A stretch of DNA of 64,000 nt from Rhizobium sullae (GTDB lineage: Bacteria > Pseudomonadota > Alphaproteobacteria > Rhizobiales > Rhizobiaceae). This document shows positions 53,002 through 61,331 of the stretch, piece by piece. How positions within the stretch are numbered: the first letter of the stretch is position 1; each line of letters begins with the position of its first letter. A program made the position numbers and the translations under genes. The notes under the pieces are model-generated. The model saw only the letters and a program-made list of their open reading frames with translations, was not told the origin of the DNA and made no database searches. Location: assembly GCF_900169785.1 (NCBI RefSeq), contig NZ_FWER01000002.1, forward strand, positions 289,339 through 353,338, written 5' to 3'.

Positions 53002-53156
53002 GAAATCCTCCTCCTTTGGTTAAGGCTAGGTACTGCGACCATCTGACGTCGGCAGCACAAGGTCGTTCGGTGGGGAATCCCTCGCGGCGCAGTTATTCGG
53101 GCGCCGCGAAAACGACCTCCATCTAAGCCTGTCAGGCGCGATCGATATCTGTACGA

Positions 53157-53420
53157 TCAGCGAAAATCCCGTGCAGTGAGCGTCAGATTATTTCCGCGCC
53201 GATGTGCATAGGCTCTGGAGGCTGCTTCCTGGATCGTAGAGCGTGCGGCGTCAAAGGCACCGAGACAGGCCAGTTCCGAAGCGCTCGCCGCGGCGGATTG
53301 TCCAAGTGCTGTTGCTTCGACGAGAAACCTGACTTCGAACATGCCGTCGTAGCCGGTAAAGCGGACAGCCTTCCTCGTTTCGTCGAAAGTGCGGCTTCTG
53401 TTGGGAAAGATGAGCGTCAT
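53157..53420 (-). CDS. DUF1488 family small protein
   Basis: An 87-residue protein with the DUF1488 pattern MTLIFPNRSRTFDETRKAVR followed by FTGYDGMFEVRFLVEATAL. Function of the family is unknown. The ATG at 53420, with GAGGA eight bases upstream, is used rather than 53435. It forms part of a series of short genes between the transglutaminase genes. Confidence 0.75.
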   Translation of the reverse strand: MTLIFPNRSRTFDETRKAVRFTGYDGMFEVRFLVEATALGQSAAASASELACLGAFDAARSTIQEAASRAYAHRRGNNLTLTARDFR

Positions 53421-53483
53421 TCGGCTAGTCCTCAAAGTGAGCGTGGGTCAGGCGGTATGCTGCGACCATCGCGGATTTCATAC

Positions 53484-53786
53484 TCAATGGATGGTCTGTG
53501 CTATGACCTCGTCATCAAGCAGAGCATGGGATGTTCTGATGAGACGAACCGTGCCCGCGATAATCTCGTCGGAGTATGCCGCGTCCGCGTGTGAAATTTC
53601 ATCGGTCAAATCGCGGAGAACTTCGTTTATTTCCAGCATCAGCGGCACAAGTTCCAGTTGCCCGTCGGCCGCAAGTCCATGCGCAAGGTTTGCAATCACC
53701 GCCCTAAGATGATCAATAAGTGCACGCCGCTCAGCAATTGCTGGTTCTGAAGGCTCCATGGGTGCCGCTTCAACGCTAAACTGCAT
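53484..53786 (-). CDS. Small helical hypothetical protein
   Basis: A 100-residue, acidic and probably all-helical protein (LIDHLRAVIANLAHGLAADG, EINEVLRDLTDEISHADAAY). GGAGGTGGCATC precedes the ATG. It lies 63 bases upstream of the DUF1488 gene on the same strand, so the two may be co-transcribed. No family recognised. Confidence 0.65.
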   Translation of the reverse strand: MQFSVEAAPMEPSEPAIAERRALIDHLRAVIANLAHGLAADGQLELVPLMLEINEVLRDLTDEISHADAAYSDEIIAGTVRLIRTSHALLDDEVIAQTIH

Positions 53787-54108
53787 GATGCCACCTCCAT
53801 ACCTTAAAATGGGTTCTGCCGCGGCGTTATCAATGCCTAGTGCGGAATGAGGTTGCTCTTAGCCTGACAAAGGAGGACATGATATCTTTCGTCAACGATC
53901 AATTCTTCGATGCCACGAATTTAATAATTCCGGACGGCACAAGATTTATGAGCGTTTTCAATATAAATATTAGCCAAAATATATTTGCGATTCCAAATTT
54001 AGCTTTCAGAATATATTTTAATTTAATTAGAACGCAGCGGATATCATGCTATTGTAACTTTCTCTCCAGCAATATTGCTGGACCGATCGCCAAAGATTGG
54101 ACAAAATC
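53787..54108. other. AT-rich intergenic region
   Basis: The part from about 53910 to 54065 is strikingly AT-rich compared with its surroundings (runs such as AATATAAATATTAG and TATTTTAATTTAATTAG) and has no convincing gene. An ORF with AAAGGAGG at 53869-53876 has only two bases to its ATG and an unlikely composition. Confidence 0.5.
54066..54081. promoter_or_regulatory. 16-bp perfect palindrome upstream of a small membrane gene
   Basis: CCAGCAATATTGCTGG is self-complementary and sits 27 bases before the ATG at 54109 at the border of the AT-rich tract. It may be an operator; no regulator is assigned. Confidence 0.4.
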
Positions 54109-54462
54109 ATGGAAAAGTTATCTTGGTTGCGACCGGCCGTTTACGGCGCGGTTTGCGGAGCAGCAGCCCTTGCTATCATTGGCTTTTCGTGGGGCGGCTG
54201 GGTAACCGGCGCCGGCGCACAAAAGTCAGCTGGCATTGAAAGGACGGCAGCCATAGCCGCAGCCTTGACGCCCTATTGCCTCGAACGTGCAAAGTCGGAT
54301 CCGGCTGCCACTGAAATCATGGCAGAGCTGAAGGCCGCCAGCAGCTACAGCCGTTCCGATGTCGTCAAGAAAGCTGGTTGGGCGACGCCTCTCGGCAGCA
54401 CCGAGCCGAATTCGGATCTAGCGCAGGCGTGCCAAATCGCACTTGGCAAGGTCGCCCCCTGA
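54109..54462 (+). CDS. Small membrane-anchored hypothetical protein
   Basis: A 117-residue protein with one N-terminal hydrophobic anchor (AVYGAVCGAAALAIIGFSWGG, within residues 9-29) and a soluble outer part containing two Cys (TPYCLERAK, AQACQIA). The pattern MEKLSWLRPxVYG..GWVTG is familiar from other rhizobial hypothetical proteins, often in several paralogs. It is preceded by the AT-rich tract and the palindrome. Function unknown. Confidence 0.7.
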   Translation: MEKLSWLRPAVYGAVCGAAALAIIGFSWGGWVTGAGAQKSAGIERTAAIAAALTPYCLERAKSDPAATEIMAELKAASSYSRSDVVKKAGWATPLGSTEPNSDLAQACQIALGKVAP

Positions 54463-54517
54463 CGAGCCGGGGCTGATTTATATGACTTAACGATTATTCA
54501 ACGCAGAAGAGGCACTC

Positions 54518-54727
54518 ATGCCGCGTAAAAGCTTGCATTCCGCCATGAGTGCCAGGATATCGGGGCGCGATCAGGCACAGGCGACAGCGATCGCCTTCAA
54601 CAAGATCATGGCGAACGAGGTTGCAGAACGGAGCGAAAAATCCGCCCGGCTGAAAGCGTCGCGCCTTGCACTTGAAATCGCGATCGCACCGGCTTTGCGG
54701 ACGAGAGCTGAACGGTACGACAGGTAA
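54518..54727 (+). CDS. Small hypothetical protein
   Basis: A basic 69-residue protein (MPRKSLHSAMSARISGRDQA) rich in Ala, Arg and Ser, without membrane segments. AGAGG eight to nine bases upstream supports the ATG. It follows the membrane-anchored gene by 55 bases on the same strand. Possibly a small nucleic-acid binding protein; this is a guess from charge alone. Confidence 0.5.
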   Translation: MPRKSLHSAMSARISGRDQAQATAIAFNKIMANEVAERSEKSARLKASRLALEIAIAPALRTRAERYDR

Positions 54728-54804
54728 CCACGCTTAAAGGAGACGTGACGCTTTTACGGCTGTCTCTTTGCCTTTCATTGAAACACCAGCATCCTTGGTG
54801 CAGA

Positions 54805-55023
54805 TCAATGCCGGTCAGCGCGGAGGGCTGCAGCGATCAGATCGCATTCAAAAGTATGAGCACGCAGTTGCTGATTGAAATCAACGAGCTGTTCTGCGGC
54901 CAGCGAGCTCGGTTCTCCCCGCAGTAAAATACCCGCAATATGGGATTCCTGCGCCGCGATGTGCTTTCGGTCTTCCACCACGCGCCGACGGGAAAGCTCC
55001 AAATCTTTCGAAGAATAAGCCAT
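54805..55023 (-). CDS. Small hypothetical protein, possibly leaderless
   Basis: A 72-residue helical, charged protein (MAYSSKDLELSRRRVVEDRK, IAAQESHIAGILLRGEPSSL). No ribosome site precedes the ATG; instead TATAGT lies six bases upstream, so transcription might start at the ATG itself. Codon use is compatible with a gene. Function unknown. Confidence 0.5.
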   Translation of the reverse strand: MAYSSKDLELSRRRVVEDRKHIAAQESHIAGILLRGEPSSLAAEQLVDFNQQLRAHTFECDLIAAALRADRH

Positions 55024-55121
55024 CGCGTACTATAGCACGGCTTTAAGCCGAAATCTTAATAACGCCAAAATGAAAATCTTCCGATCTTCTTTCTGCGAAC
55101 GGTTTTAAACAACGCTGGCCA

Positions 55122-55940
55122 TCAGCTCTGGCTTTGGATCTGGCCCTGATTTTCGACCTTGACCATGACCGACAGCTTCTCGCCCGGCGTGCCGATACGC
55201 ATGCCAGAAACCGGGGCTGCGTCGCGGTAGCAGAGGCCGGAAGCGACGCGGACGTAGCGGGCATCGGGGCAGATGTCGTTTGCCGGATCGAAGCCGACCC
55301 AGCCGAGGTTGGGTATGTGCGCTTCACCCCAAGCGTGCGTCGCGGCCTGCTCGGCTTTCCCCTCCATCATCAGGTAGCCGGAGACATAGCGGGCAGGTAC
55401 GTGCAGTGCGCGAGCCGCCGAAACGAAGATGTGGGCATGGTCCTGGCAGACGCCGCTCTTCTTCTCCATCGCCTGTTCGGCGGTCGTGTCCGTGTTGCTG
55501 GTCCCCGGCTTGTAGTCGACGGCTTCGTGGATGGCAGCCATCAGCGCATGCATCCGGGCGAGCTCGTTGTCGCCGTTTATCGTCCGTATCAGTTCCCTGA
55601 TGAGCTTGCCGGGCTTGGTGCGCGGCGTGTCGCGCAGGAACAGCCAGAGCGGGCAGAAGCCGGTATGCGGGCCGGTCATTCCGTTGCGGTCTTCGGTTTC
55701 CACCTCGCCCTCGGCGACGATGCGCGTCACCTTCTGTTCGCCTTGCAGCGAGACGAGGTTAACATGGTTGCCGAACTGGTCGTCGTATTCCACCTCGGGC
55801 TTGGCGCCTTCGACATGCAGCGACCAGTTCAGAACCTTCTGCCCGAAGGCTGAGGGCGGCGTCAGGCGCAGCCGCTGCAGCGAGAACTGCGACGGCTCGT
55901 CGTAATGGTATTCGGTGACATGGCTAATCTTCAGTCTCAT
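55122..55940 (-). CDS. Transglutaminase-like protein (3 of 3), in the ATP-grasp/alpha-E operon
   Basis: A 272-residue protein starting MRLKISHVTEYHYDEPSQFS, with an N-terminal beta domain and the complete triad C165 (KSGVCQDHAH), H202 (AATHAWGEAH) and D218 (VGFDPANDICPD). It is the last gene of a three-gene set with the alpha-E and circularly permuted ATP-grasp genes, 12 bases after the alpha-E stop. In the literature this trio is predicted to modify or ligate peptides; the transglutaminase-fold member may cut or cross-link the product. Confidence 0.9.
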   Translation of the reverse strand: MRLKISHVTEYHYDEPSQFSLQRLRLTPPSAFGQKVLNWSLHVEGAKPEVEYDDQFGNHVNLVSLQGEQKVTRIVAEGEVETEDRNGMTGPHTGFCPLWLFLRDTPRTKPGKLIRELIRTINGDNELARMHALMAAIHEAVDYKPGTSNTDTTAEQAMEKKSGVCQDHAHIFVSAARALHVPARYVSGYLMMEGKAEQAATHAWGEAHIPNLGWVGFDPANDICPDARYVRVASGLCYRDAAPVSGMRIGTPGEKLSVMVKVENQGQIQSQS

Positions 55941-55952
55941 CTCATGCCCCGC

Positions 55953-56897
55953 TTAAACGTAAAATCGATAGCCGTCGGAAATTTCCATGCCCAGCTGATT
56001 GTTGCGGTTGACGAAATCCTCAAGGAACTCGTGCAGCCCCTGGTCCATGACGTCCTTGATCTGCCTCGTTTGCAATGACGTCCGGATGGCGTCGGCGGTA
56101 TCGTGAGCCGACAGCCGTTCGCCGCCGTAACTGCTTGATATGTAGCCAAGGTTGCTGACGATCTTTTCGTAGCAATAGGCCAGCGACCGCGGCATCTGGC
56201 CATTCAAGATCAGGAAGTCGGCGATATTGGCCGCCTTGTATTCCTCGTCATAGGCCCAGCTGTAGGAACGGTGCGCTGAAACCGACCGCAGGATCGATTC
56301 CCACTGGACGTTGTCGATCGAGGACCCCACCTGCGAGATGGATGGCAGCAGCACGTAATATTTGACGTCCAGAATGCGGCTCGTATTGTCCGCCCGCTCG
56401 ATGAAGGTGCCGATGCGCGCGAAGTTATAGAGCTCGTTTCTCAGCATCGAGCCATGAAAGGCCCCGCGGATAAGGCCCGCGCGCCGCTTGATGACATCGA
56501 TGACCTCGGGCATCTCGGCCGCCTTGAGGCGCTTGGAAAGTAGGGCCTTGAGCTCGATCCAGCATTCGTTGGTTGCCTCCCAGGTCTCGCGGGTCAGCGC
56601 CGTGCGCACCATGCGGGCGTTATTGCGGCCGGAATCGATGCAGGACATCACGCTCGACGGATTGGAAAGGTCACGCAGCAGATAGTCGATCGCATCGGCC
56701 CTGGTGAGCTTGGCGTGCCCTTCGTCGTAGGCTTCGCGGACGCCAGCGCTCTGCAGCACACCATCCCAGTCATCATCGCCTGTGCCGCTTCGGGTCAGCG
56801 ACATGCGCAGGCCGGCATCGATAAGACGCGCGATATTCTCGCCGCGCTCGATGTAACGGAACATCCAGTAGAGTCCGTTTGCAGTTCTTCCGAGCAT
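55953..56897 (-). CDS. Alpha-E domain protein
   Basis: A 314-residue, almost entirely helical protein of the alpha-E family (LGRTANGLYWMFRYIERGEN; FIERADNTSRILDVKYYVLL). Alpha-E proteins have conserved Glu and Arg residues and always accompany the circularly permuted ATP-grasp; their role is unknown, perhaps a scaffold or a second catalytic site. The ATG shares one base with the upstream stop (TGATG). Confidence 0.9.
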   Translation of the reverse strand: MLGRTANGLYWMFRYIERGENIARLIDAGLRMSLTRSGTGDDDWDGVLQSAGVREAYDEGHAKLTRADAIDYLLRDLSNPSSVMSCIDSGRNNARMVRTALTRETWEATNECWIELKALLSKRLKAAEMPEVIDVIKRRAGLIRGAFHGSMLRNELYNFARIGTFIERADNTSRILDVKYYVLLPSISQVGSSIDNVQWESILRSVSAHRSYSWAYDEEYKAANIADFLILNGQMPRSLAYCYEKIVSNLGYISSSYGGERLSAHDTADAIRTSLQTRQIKDVMDQGLHEFLEDFVNRNNQLGMEISDGYRFYV

Positions 56898-58306
56898 CAA
56901 TCCTCCAATACCCAAGTGTCTTTGGTACCGCCGCCCTGGCTCGAATTGACGACCAGCGAGCCCTGCTTCAGCGCCACGCGGGTCAAGCCGCCCGGAATGA
57001 TCTGAACTTTGTCGGAAACCAGCACATAGGGCCGCAGGTCCACATGACGCGGCGCAATCCCCTTGTTGACGAGGATCGGCACCGTGGAGAGCGAAAGCGT
57101 CGGCTGGGCGATGTAGTTGTTCGGCCGGGCCTTCAGCTTTTCTGCAAAGTCGACCCGCTCCTTCTTCGAGGCCGTCGGGCCGACCAGCATGCCGTAGCCG
57201 CCGGAGCCGTGCACCTCCTTCACGACGAGTTCTTCGAGGTGCTCCAGCACATATTTCAGGCTGTCTGCCTCTGAGCAGCGCCAGGTCGGCACGTTTTCGA
57301 GAAGCGCCTTCCGGCCGGTATAGAATTCGACGATCTCCGGCATATAGGAATAGATCGCCTTGTCGTCGCAGATACCGGTGCCCGGCGCGTTGGCGATGGT
57401 GATGTTGCCGGAGCGGTAGACATCCATTATGCCCGGAATGCCGAGCGCGGAATCGGCACGGAACGTCAGCGGGTCGAGGAAGTCGTCATCGACGCGGCGG
57501 TAAAGCACGTCGATCGCCTCATAGCCGCGGGTGGTGCGCATCTTCACCTTGCCGTCGATGACACGCAGGTCCGCCCCTTCGACCAATTCCACGCCCATCA
57601 TGTCGGCGAGAAATGAATGTTCGTAATAGGCGGAATTGTAGATGCCGGGCGTCAGCACGGCGACGCGCGGCTTGCCCTTGCAGCCGGGAGGCGCGAGCGA
57701 GGCGAGCGATTGGCGCAGCAGATACGGATAATCCTCGACACGCTGGACCTTGTTCTCGTGGAAGAGTTCCGGGAACATCTGCATCATGGTTTCCCGGTTT
57801 TCCAGCATATAGCTGACGCCGGACGGCGTGCGGGCATTGTCTTCCAGGACGTAGAACTGATCCTCTCCGGTGCGCACGATGTCGGTGCCGACGATATGCG
57901 TATAGACGCCACCGGGCGGACGGAAACCGATCATCTCGGAAAGGAACGTGTCGTTCTTCTCGATCAGCTCACGCGGAATGCGGCCAGCGCGAATAATCTC
58001 CTGCTTGTGGTAGATGTCATCGAGGAAGGCGTTGAGAGCAATCACCCGCTGCTCGATACCCTGAGCGAGCTTGCGCCATTCACGGCCGGAGATAATGCGC
58101 GGGATGATGTCGAACGGAATGAGCTTTTCGGAAGAGTCCTCGTGCCCATAAACGGCGAAGGTGATGCCGGTTTTCCGGAAGATGTTTTCCGCGTCGCGGG
58201 ATTTGGCAATCAGATGCGCCCTGTCTTGGGCATTGTACCATTCGAAATATTTCTCATATGGCTGACGGGGATTTTCATCCCCGGTGATCATTTCATCAAA
58301 TGCCAA
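56897..58306 (-). CDS. Circularly permuted ATP-grasp type 2 protein
   Basis: A 469-residue enzyme predicted to form amide bonds with ATP. It begins MAFDEMITGDENPRQPYEKY, with conserved blocks GFRPPGGVYTHIVGTDIVRT, YVLEDNARTPSGVSYMLENR and, near the C-terminus, VVKEVHGSGGYGMLVGPTAS with nucleotide-binding Lys and Gly-rich loop. The order of ATP-grasp elements is permuted relative to glutathione synthetase, which defines the family. It is the first gene of the operon; the upstream 270 bases contain its promoter. Substrate not known. Confidence 0.92.
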   Translation of the reverse strand: MAFDEMITGDENPRQPYEKYFEWYNAQDRAHLIAKSRDAENIFRKTGITFAVYGHEDSSEKLIPFDIIPRIISGREWRKLAQGIEQRVIALNAFLDDIYHKQEIIRAGRIPRELIEKNDTFLSEMIGFRPPGGVYTHIVGTDIVRTGEDQFYVLEDNARTPSGVSYMLENRETMMQMFPELFHENKVQRVEDYPYLLRQSLASLAPPGCKGKPRVAVLTPGIYNSAYYEHSFLADMMGVELVEGADLRVIDGKVKMRTTRGYEAIDVLYRRVDDDFLDPLTFRADSALGIPGIMDVYRSGNITIANAPGTGICDDKAIYSYMPEIVEFYTGRKALLENVPTWRCSEADSLKYVLEHLEELVVKEVHGSGGYGMLVGPTASKKERVDFAEKLKARPNNYIAQPTLSLSTVPILVNKGIAPRHVDLRPYVLVSDKVQIIPGGLTRVALKQGSLVVNSSQGGGTKDTWVLED

Positions 58307-58579
58307 AGGTGTGGCTCCCCTTCTTTTTGTTCATTTGAATACAATGCAAAAGGCAATGCAAGAACCATGCACAGTTCGAAGAGAAGATTCCTAAAATCGT
58401 CAACCGCGCCAAAAACAGCCAAAAAACCGGGCATTTAGGCAGCCATGCCGCGAGCACGTAAACGGATGGTCTAGCGGGCACGGCCAAAAAGTGGGCATGT
58501 GATTATTTTCCGCTCGCCCCGCCGACTCAAATCACGCCAGTGGGGTTTTGCTTGCGCCGGCGTGCCGCCAGTAGTCCGC

Positions 58580-59803
58580 TCAGTCCTGCCCCGGGCCGCC
58601 GGCGTTGACGATGTCCTCGTCGATTACCGCAAGCGCCCGGTTCAGATGTCCTTCGAAGACGAGGTTCTGCTCGTCCGCGACCACTCTCAGTTCCGGCATG
58701 CCTTCCATGCGCACGACATGCGATTGCCCAAGGCCCTCCTCGATCCCCTGCCGCAGCAGATCGTAGTAGCGCGTGCCCGGCCCGGTGATTGCGACCGGCA
58801 TGCGCTCCGTCAGGCTCAGCACGCGCGACAGCCCGTTGCCGAGCGCAAGGCCCGCCTGGCGGAAGGCGAAGGCCGGCATGCGATGCCCCTGGCGGGCCTG
58901 CGCCGCGATCTTGTCAAGTTCGGCGACCGGCACGAACTTCGCCGGGATCGTATCGAGCGGCACCTCGAAGGCCGTTCGAAGGATCGCATAGAACCCCGCA
59001 TGCGCCTCGATGCATCCCTTGGCGCCGCAACGACAAAGACCGCCGTTGGCCATGTGCAGCATATGGCCGAAATTCGGCGCCGAGATCTCGTGGCCGCCAT
59101 GCGGCGTTCGCCTGATGATGCCAAGACCAATGCTGTGGCCGAGCGAGAGCGCGGCAAGCGAGCGGAAATCCGCGCCCTTTACATTCTCCTCACGCGCGCC
59201 GAGTGCGGCAGCGACGAGCAGCGTTTCGTTGTCCAGGATAATCTTCGCCTGCCATTCCGGGCGCAGCGCCGATTCGAAATCGATTTGTTCGCTGCCGAAG
59301 ATCGGCGACCAGACGAGTACAGGCTCGAGCGAATTCACCAGCCCTTTGCTGCTGATCGAGATCAGCAAGACTTTGTTGCGGCTGATCCGGGAACGTTCCA
59401 GAATACGCGACAGGCCCGCCTTGACCGCAGCAGCGAAGCGCGCCGCCCCGGCAGGGTCATGCGAACGCTCCTCGCTGAAGCGATCGATCAGCTTGCCCGC
59501 ATAATCCACCAGCGAATACTGTACGGCATCCGACGAGATGATGACCACTATCAGATAGCCGCATTCCCGCCGCTGCCGGAAAAGCACGCGCGGCCGCCCT
59601 CGCCCGCTTGCCGCCTGGTGCTCCGATTTCTCGATGATCTGCGCCTTTTCGAGATCGGCGGTGATTGCCGAAATCGTCGCGGAGGACAGGCGCGTATAGT
59701 CGGAAATCTCGGTATGCGCGAGCGCGCCGTGGCGGCGGAGAGCGGCGAGCACCAGCACGCTATTCCTTTGCCGGACCAGCTCCGTGCTCGATTTGGTCAG
59801 CAT
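58580..59803 (-). CDS. ROK-family transcriptional repressor (XylR-like)
   Basis: A 407-residue regulator with an N-terminal winged helix (GALAHTEISDYTRLSSATIS) and a sugar-kinase-like ROK domain holding the zinc motif CRCGAKGCIEAH (about residues 254-265). It lies divergent from the xylFHG transporter, so it probably represses those genes until D-xylose or a similar sugar binds. A 19-bp palindrome between the two starts is the likely operator. The ROK catalytic loop is not that of an active kinase (no complete DxGxT). Confidence 0.88.
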   Translation of the reverse strand: MLTKSSTELVRQRNSVLVLAALRRHGALAHTEISDYTRLSSATISAITADLEKAQIIEKSEHQAASGRGRPRVLFRQRRECGYLIVVIISSDAVQYSLVDYAGKLIDRFSEERSHDPAGAARFAAAVKAGLSRILERSRISRNKVLLISISSKGLVNSLEPVLVWSPIFGSEQIDFESALRPEWQAKIILDNETLLVAAALGAREENVKGADFRSLAALSLGHSIGLGIIRRTPHGGHEISAPNFGHMLHMANGGLCRCGAKGCIEAHAGFYAILRTAFEVPLDTIPAKFVPVAELDKIAAQARQGHRMPAFAFRQAGLALGNGLSRVLSLTERMPVAITGPGTRYYDLLRQGIEEGLGQSHVVRMEGMPELRVVADEQNLVFEGHLNRALAVIDEDIVNAGGPGQD

Positions 59804-59892
59804 GAATGCCGCCCTCTCCCCGTATCCCGCCCCGCTTTCACACCGAATCTCCAGCCGCTTTTCCGCATTGGAATTTAGCCGGTAGTGCGGTG

Positions 59893-59941
59893 TTGACAGT
59901 TGAAAAAATCTCTGACACTAAATTTCTCGACTGTCGAGAAA
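59893..59941 (+). promoter_or_regulatory. xylF promoter region with ROK-type operator
   Basis: TTGACA (59893-59898) is a candidate -35. A 19-bp perfect palindrome TTTCTCGAC-T-GTCGAGAAA (59923-59941) lies downstream, where polymerase would open or clear the promoter. The -10 is not well resolved. Confidence 0.6.
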
Positions 59942-60028
59942 ATAATTCATCGTTTTCTGGACAGCGATCCGCGGCGGCCGGAGGAAGCATTCGGGCTGGG
60001 TCGGCCGCAACTCATTCGGGAGGACAAC

Positions 60029-61069
60029 ATGAAGTCTATTTTGAAGCTGATGGCCGGCGCGGCCATCCTCGTTTCCGTACACACGGCGGCCATGGCTGCC
60101 GATCTCGTCGTCGGCGTTTCTTGGTCGAACTTCCAGGAAGAACGCTGGAAGACCGACGAAGCCGCCATCAAGAAGGCTCTCGAAGCCAAGGGTGCAAAAT
60201 ATATCTCCGCTGACGCACAGTCGTCTGCCGCAAAGCAGCTGACGGACGTCGAATCGCTGATTTCGCAGGGCGCGAACGCCCTCATCGTGCTTGCACAGGA
60301 CTCCGATGCCATCGCCCCGGCCATCGAAAAGGCCGCTGCCGAAGGGATCCCCGTGGTCGGCTACGACCGCCTGATCGAAAACCCGGCCGCCTTCTACATC
60401 ACCTTCGACAACAAGGAAGTCGGCCGCATGCAGGCAAAGGGCGTCTTCGACGCAAAACCTGAAGGCAACTACGTCTTTATCAAGGGCTCCTCGTCCGACC
60501 CGAACGCAGACTTCCTGTTCTCAGGCCAGATGGAAGTGCTGAAGGCCGCGATCGATGCAGGCAAGATCAAGAGTGTTGGCGAAGCCTATACCGACGGCTG
60601 GAAGCCGGAAAACGCGCAGCGCAACATGGAGCAGTTCCTGACCGCCAACGACAACAAGGTTGATGCCGTTGTTGCCTCGAACGACGGCACGGCCGGTGGC
60701 GCGATCGCCGCTCTCGACGCACAGGGCCTCGCCGGCTCCGTCCCGGTCTCCGGCCAGGACGCCGACAAGGCAGCACTCAACCGCGTCGCCATCGGCACGC
60801 AGACCGTCTCAGTCTGGAAGGACTCTCGCGAGCTCGGCAAGCGCGCTGCCGAAATCGCTCTCGATCTCGCCGCTGGCAAGACCATGGACAAGATCGAAGG
60901 CGTTGAGACCTTCAACGGCGGCCCGAAGGGCGTCGCCATGCAGTCCGTATTCCTGAAGCCGCTGCCGATCACTAAGGACAACCTCAACGTCGTCATCGAC
61001 GCGGGCTGGATCAGCAAGGCGGAAGCCTGCCAGGGCGTCAAGGCCGGTTCGATTGCTGCCTGCAACTAA
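60029..61069 (+). CDS. xylF: D-xylose-type periplasmic sugar-binding protein
   Basis: Receptor of a xylose-type ABC importer. The 346-residue protein has a signal peptide ending HTAAMAADL and the pentose-binding fold; [38 protein letters not shown] and [15 protein letters not shown] match E. coli XylF blocks. GGGAGGACAAC precedes ATG 60029. The C-terminus has two Cys ([15 protein letters not shown]), probably a disulfide. A long stem follows the gene. Confidence 0.92.
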   Translation: MKSILKLMAGAAILVSVHTAAMAADLVVGVSWSNFQEERWKTDEAAIKKALEAKGAKYISADAQSSAAKQLTDVESLISQGANALIVLAQDSDAIAPAIEKAAAEGIPVVGYDRLIENPAAFYITFDNKEVGRMQAKGVFDAKPEGNYVFIKGSSSDPNADFLFSGQMEVLKAAIDAGKIKSVGEAYTDGWKPENAQRNMEQFLTANDNKVDAVVASNDGTAGGAIAALDAQGLAGSVPVSGQDADKAALNRVAIGTQTVSVWKDSRELGKRAAEIALDLAAGKTMDKIEGVETFNGGPKGVAMQSVFLKPLPITKDNLNVVIDAGWISKAEACQGVKAGSIAACN

Positions 61070-61095
61070 ATCGCGCCGATAGGTTGAAAATGATG

Positions 61096-61129
61096 CCGGC
61101 GCCGCAACGGCAAACCGTTGCGGCGCCGG
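61096..61129 (+). promoter_or_regulatory. Very stable intercistronic stem-loop after xylF
   Basis: CCGGCGCCGCAACGG pairs with CCGTTGCGGCGCCGG: fifteen perfect base pairs and a four-base CAAA loop, 26 bases after the xylF stop and with no T run. It probably shields the xylF message from 3' decay so that the binding protein is made in excess. Confidence 0.75.
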
Positions 61130-61331
61130 ATGCGGATCAACGCCTGGCGGCAGCCCGGTAGCGCGCTGATCGACCGCACCATTACCCATCCCGACCCGAT
61201 GCCATCATGGCCGCTGAGACCAGATCTGCAAAGATCGGTGATGGTGATAGTTTAAGAACAGGACGTAGGCGCTGGACGGTGGCTAACAAAAGCTCCGCGG
61301 CTTGCCCAAAAGATGGGGGAACGGCAAACCC

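Noticed and set aside
53840..54205. 121-codon ORF in the AT-rich region
   Set aside because: The good AAAGGAGG is only two bases from the ATG, the sequence has no recognisable pattern and the frame overlaps the start of a better gene at 54109.
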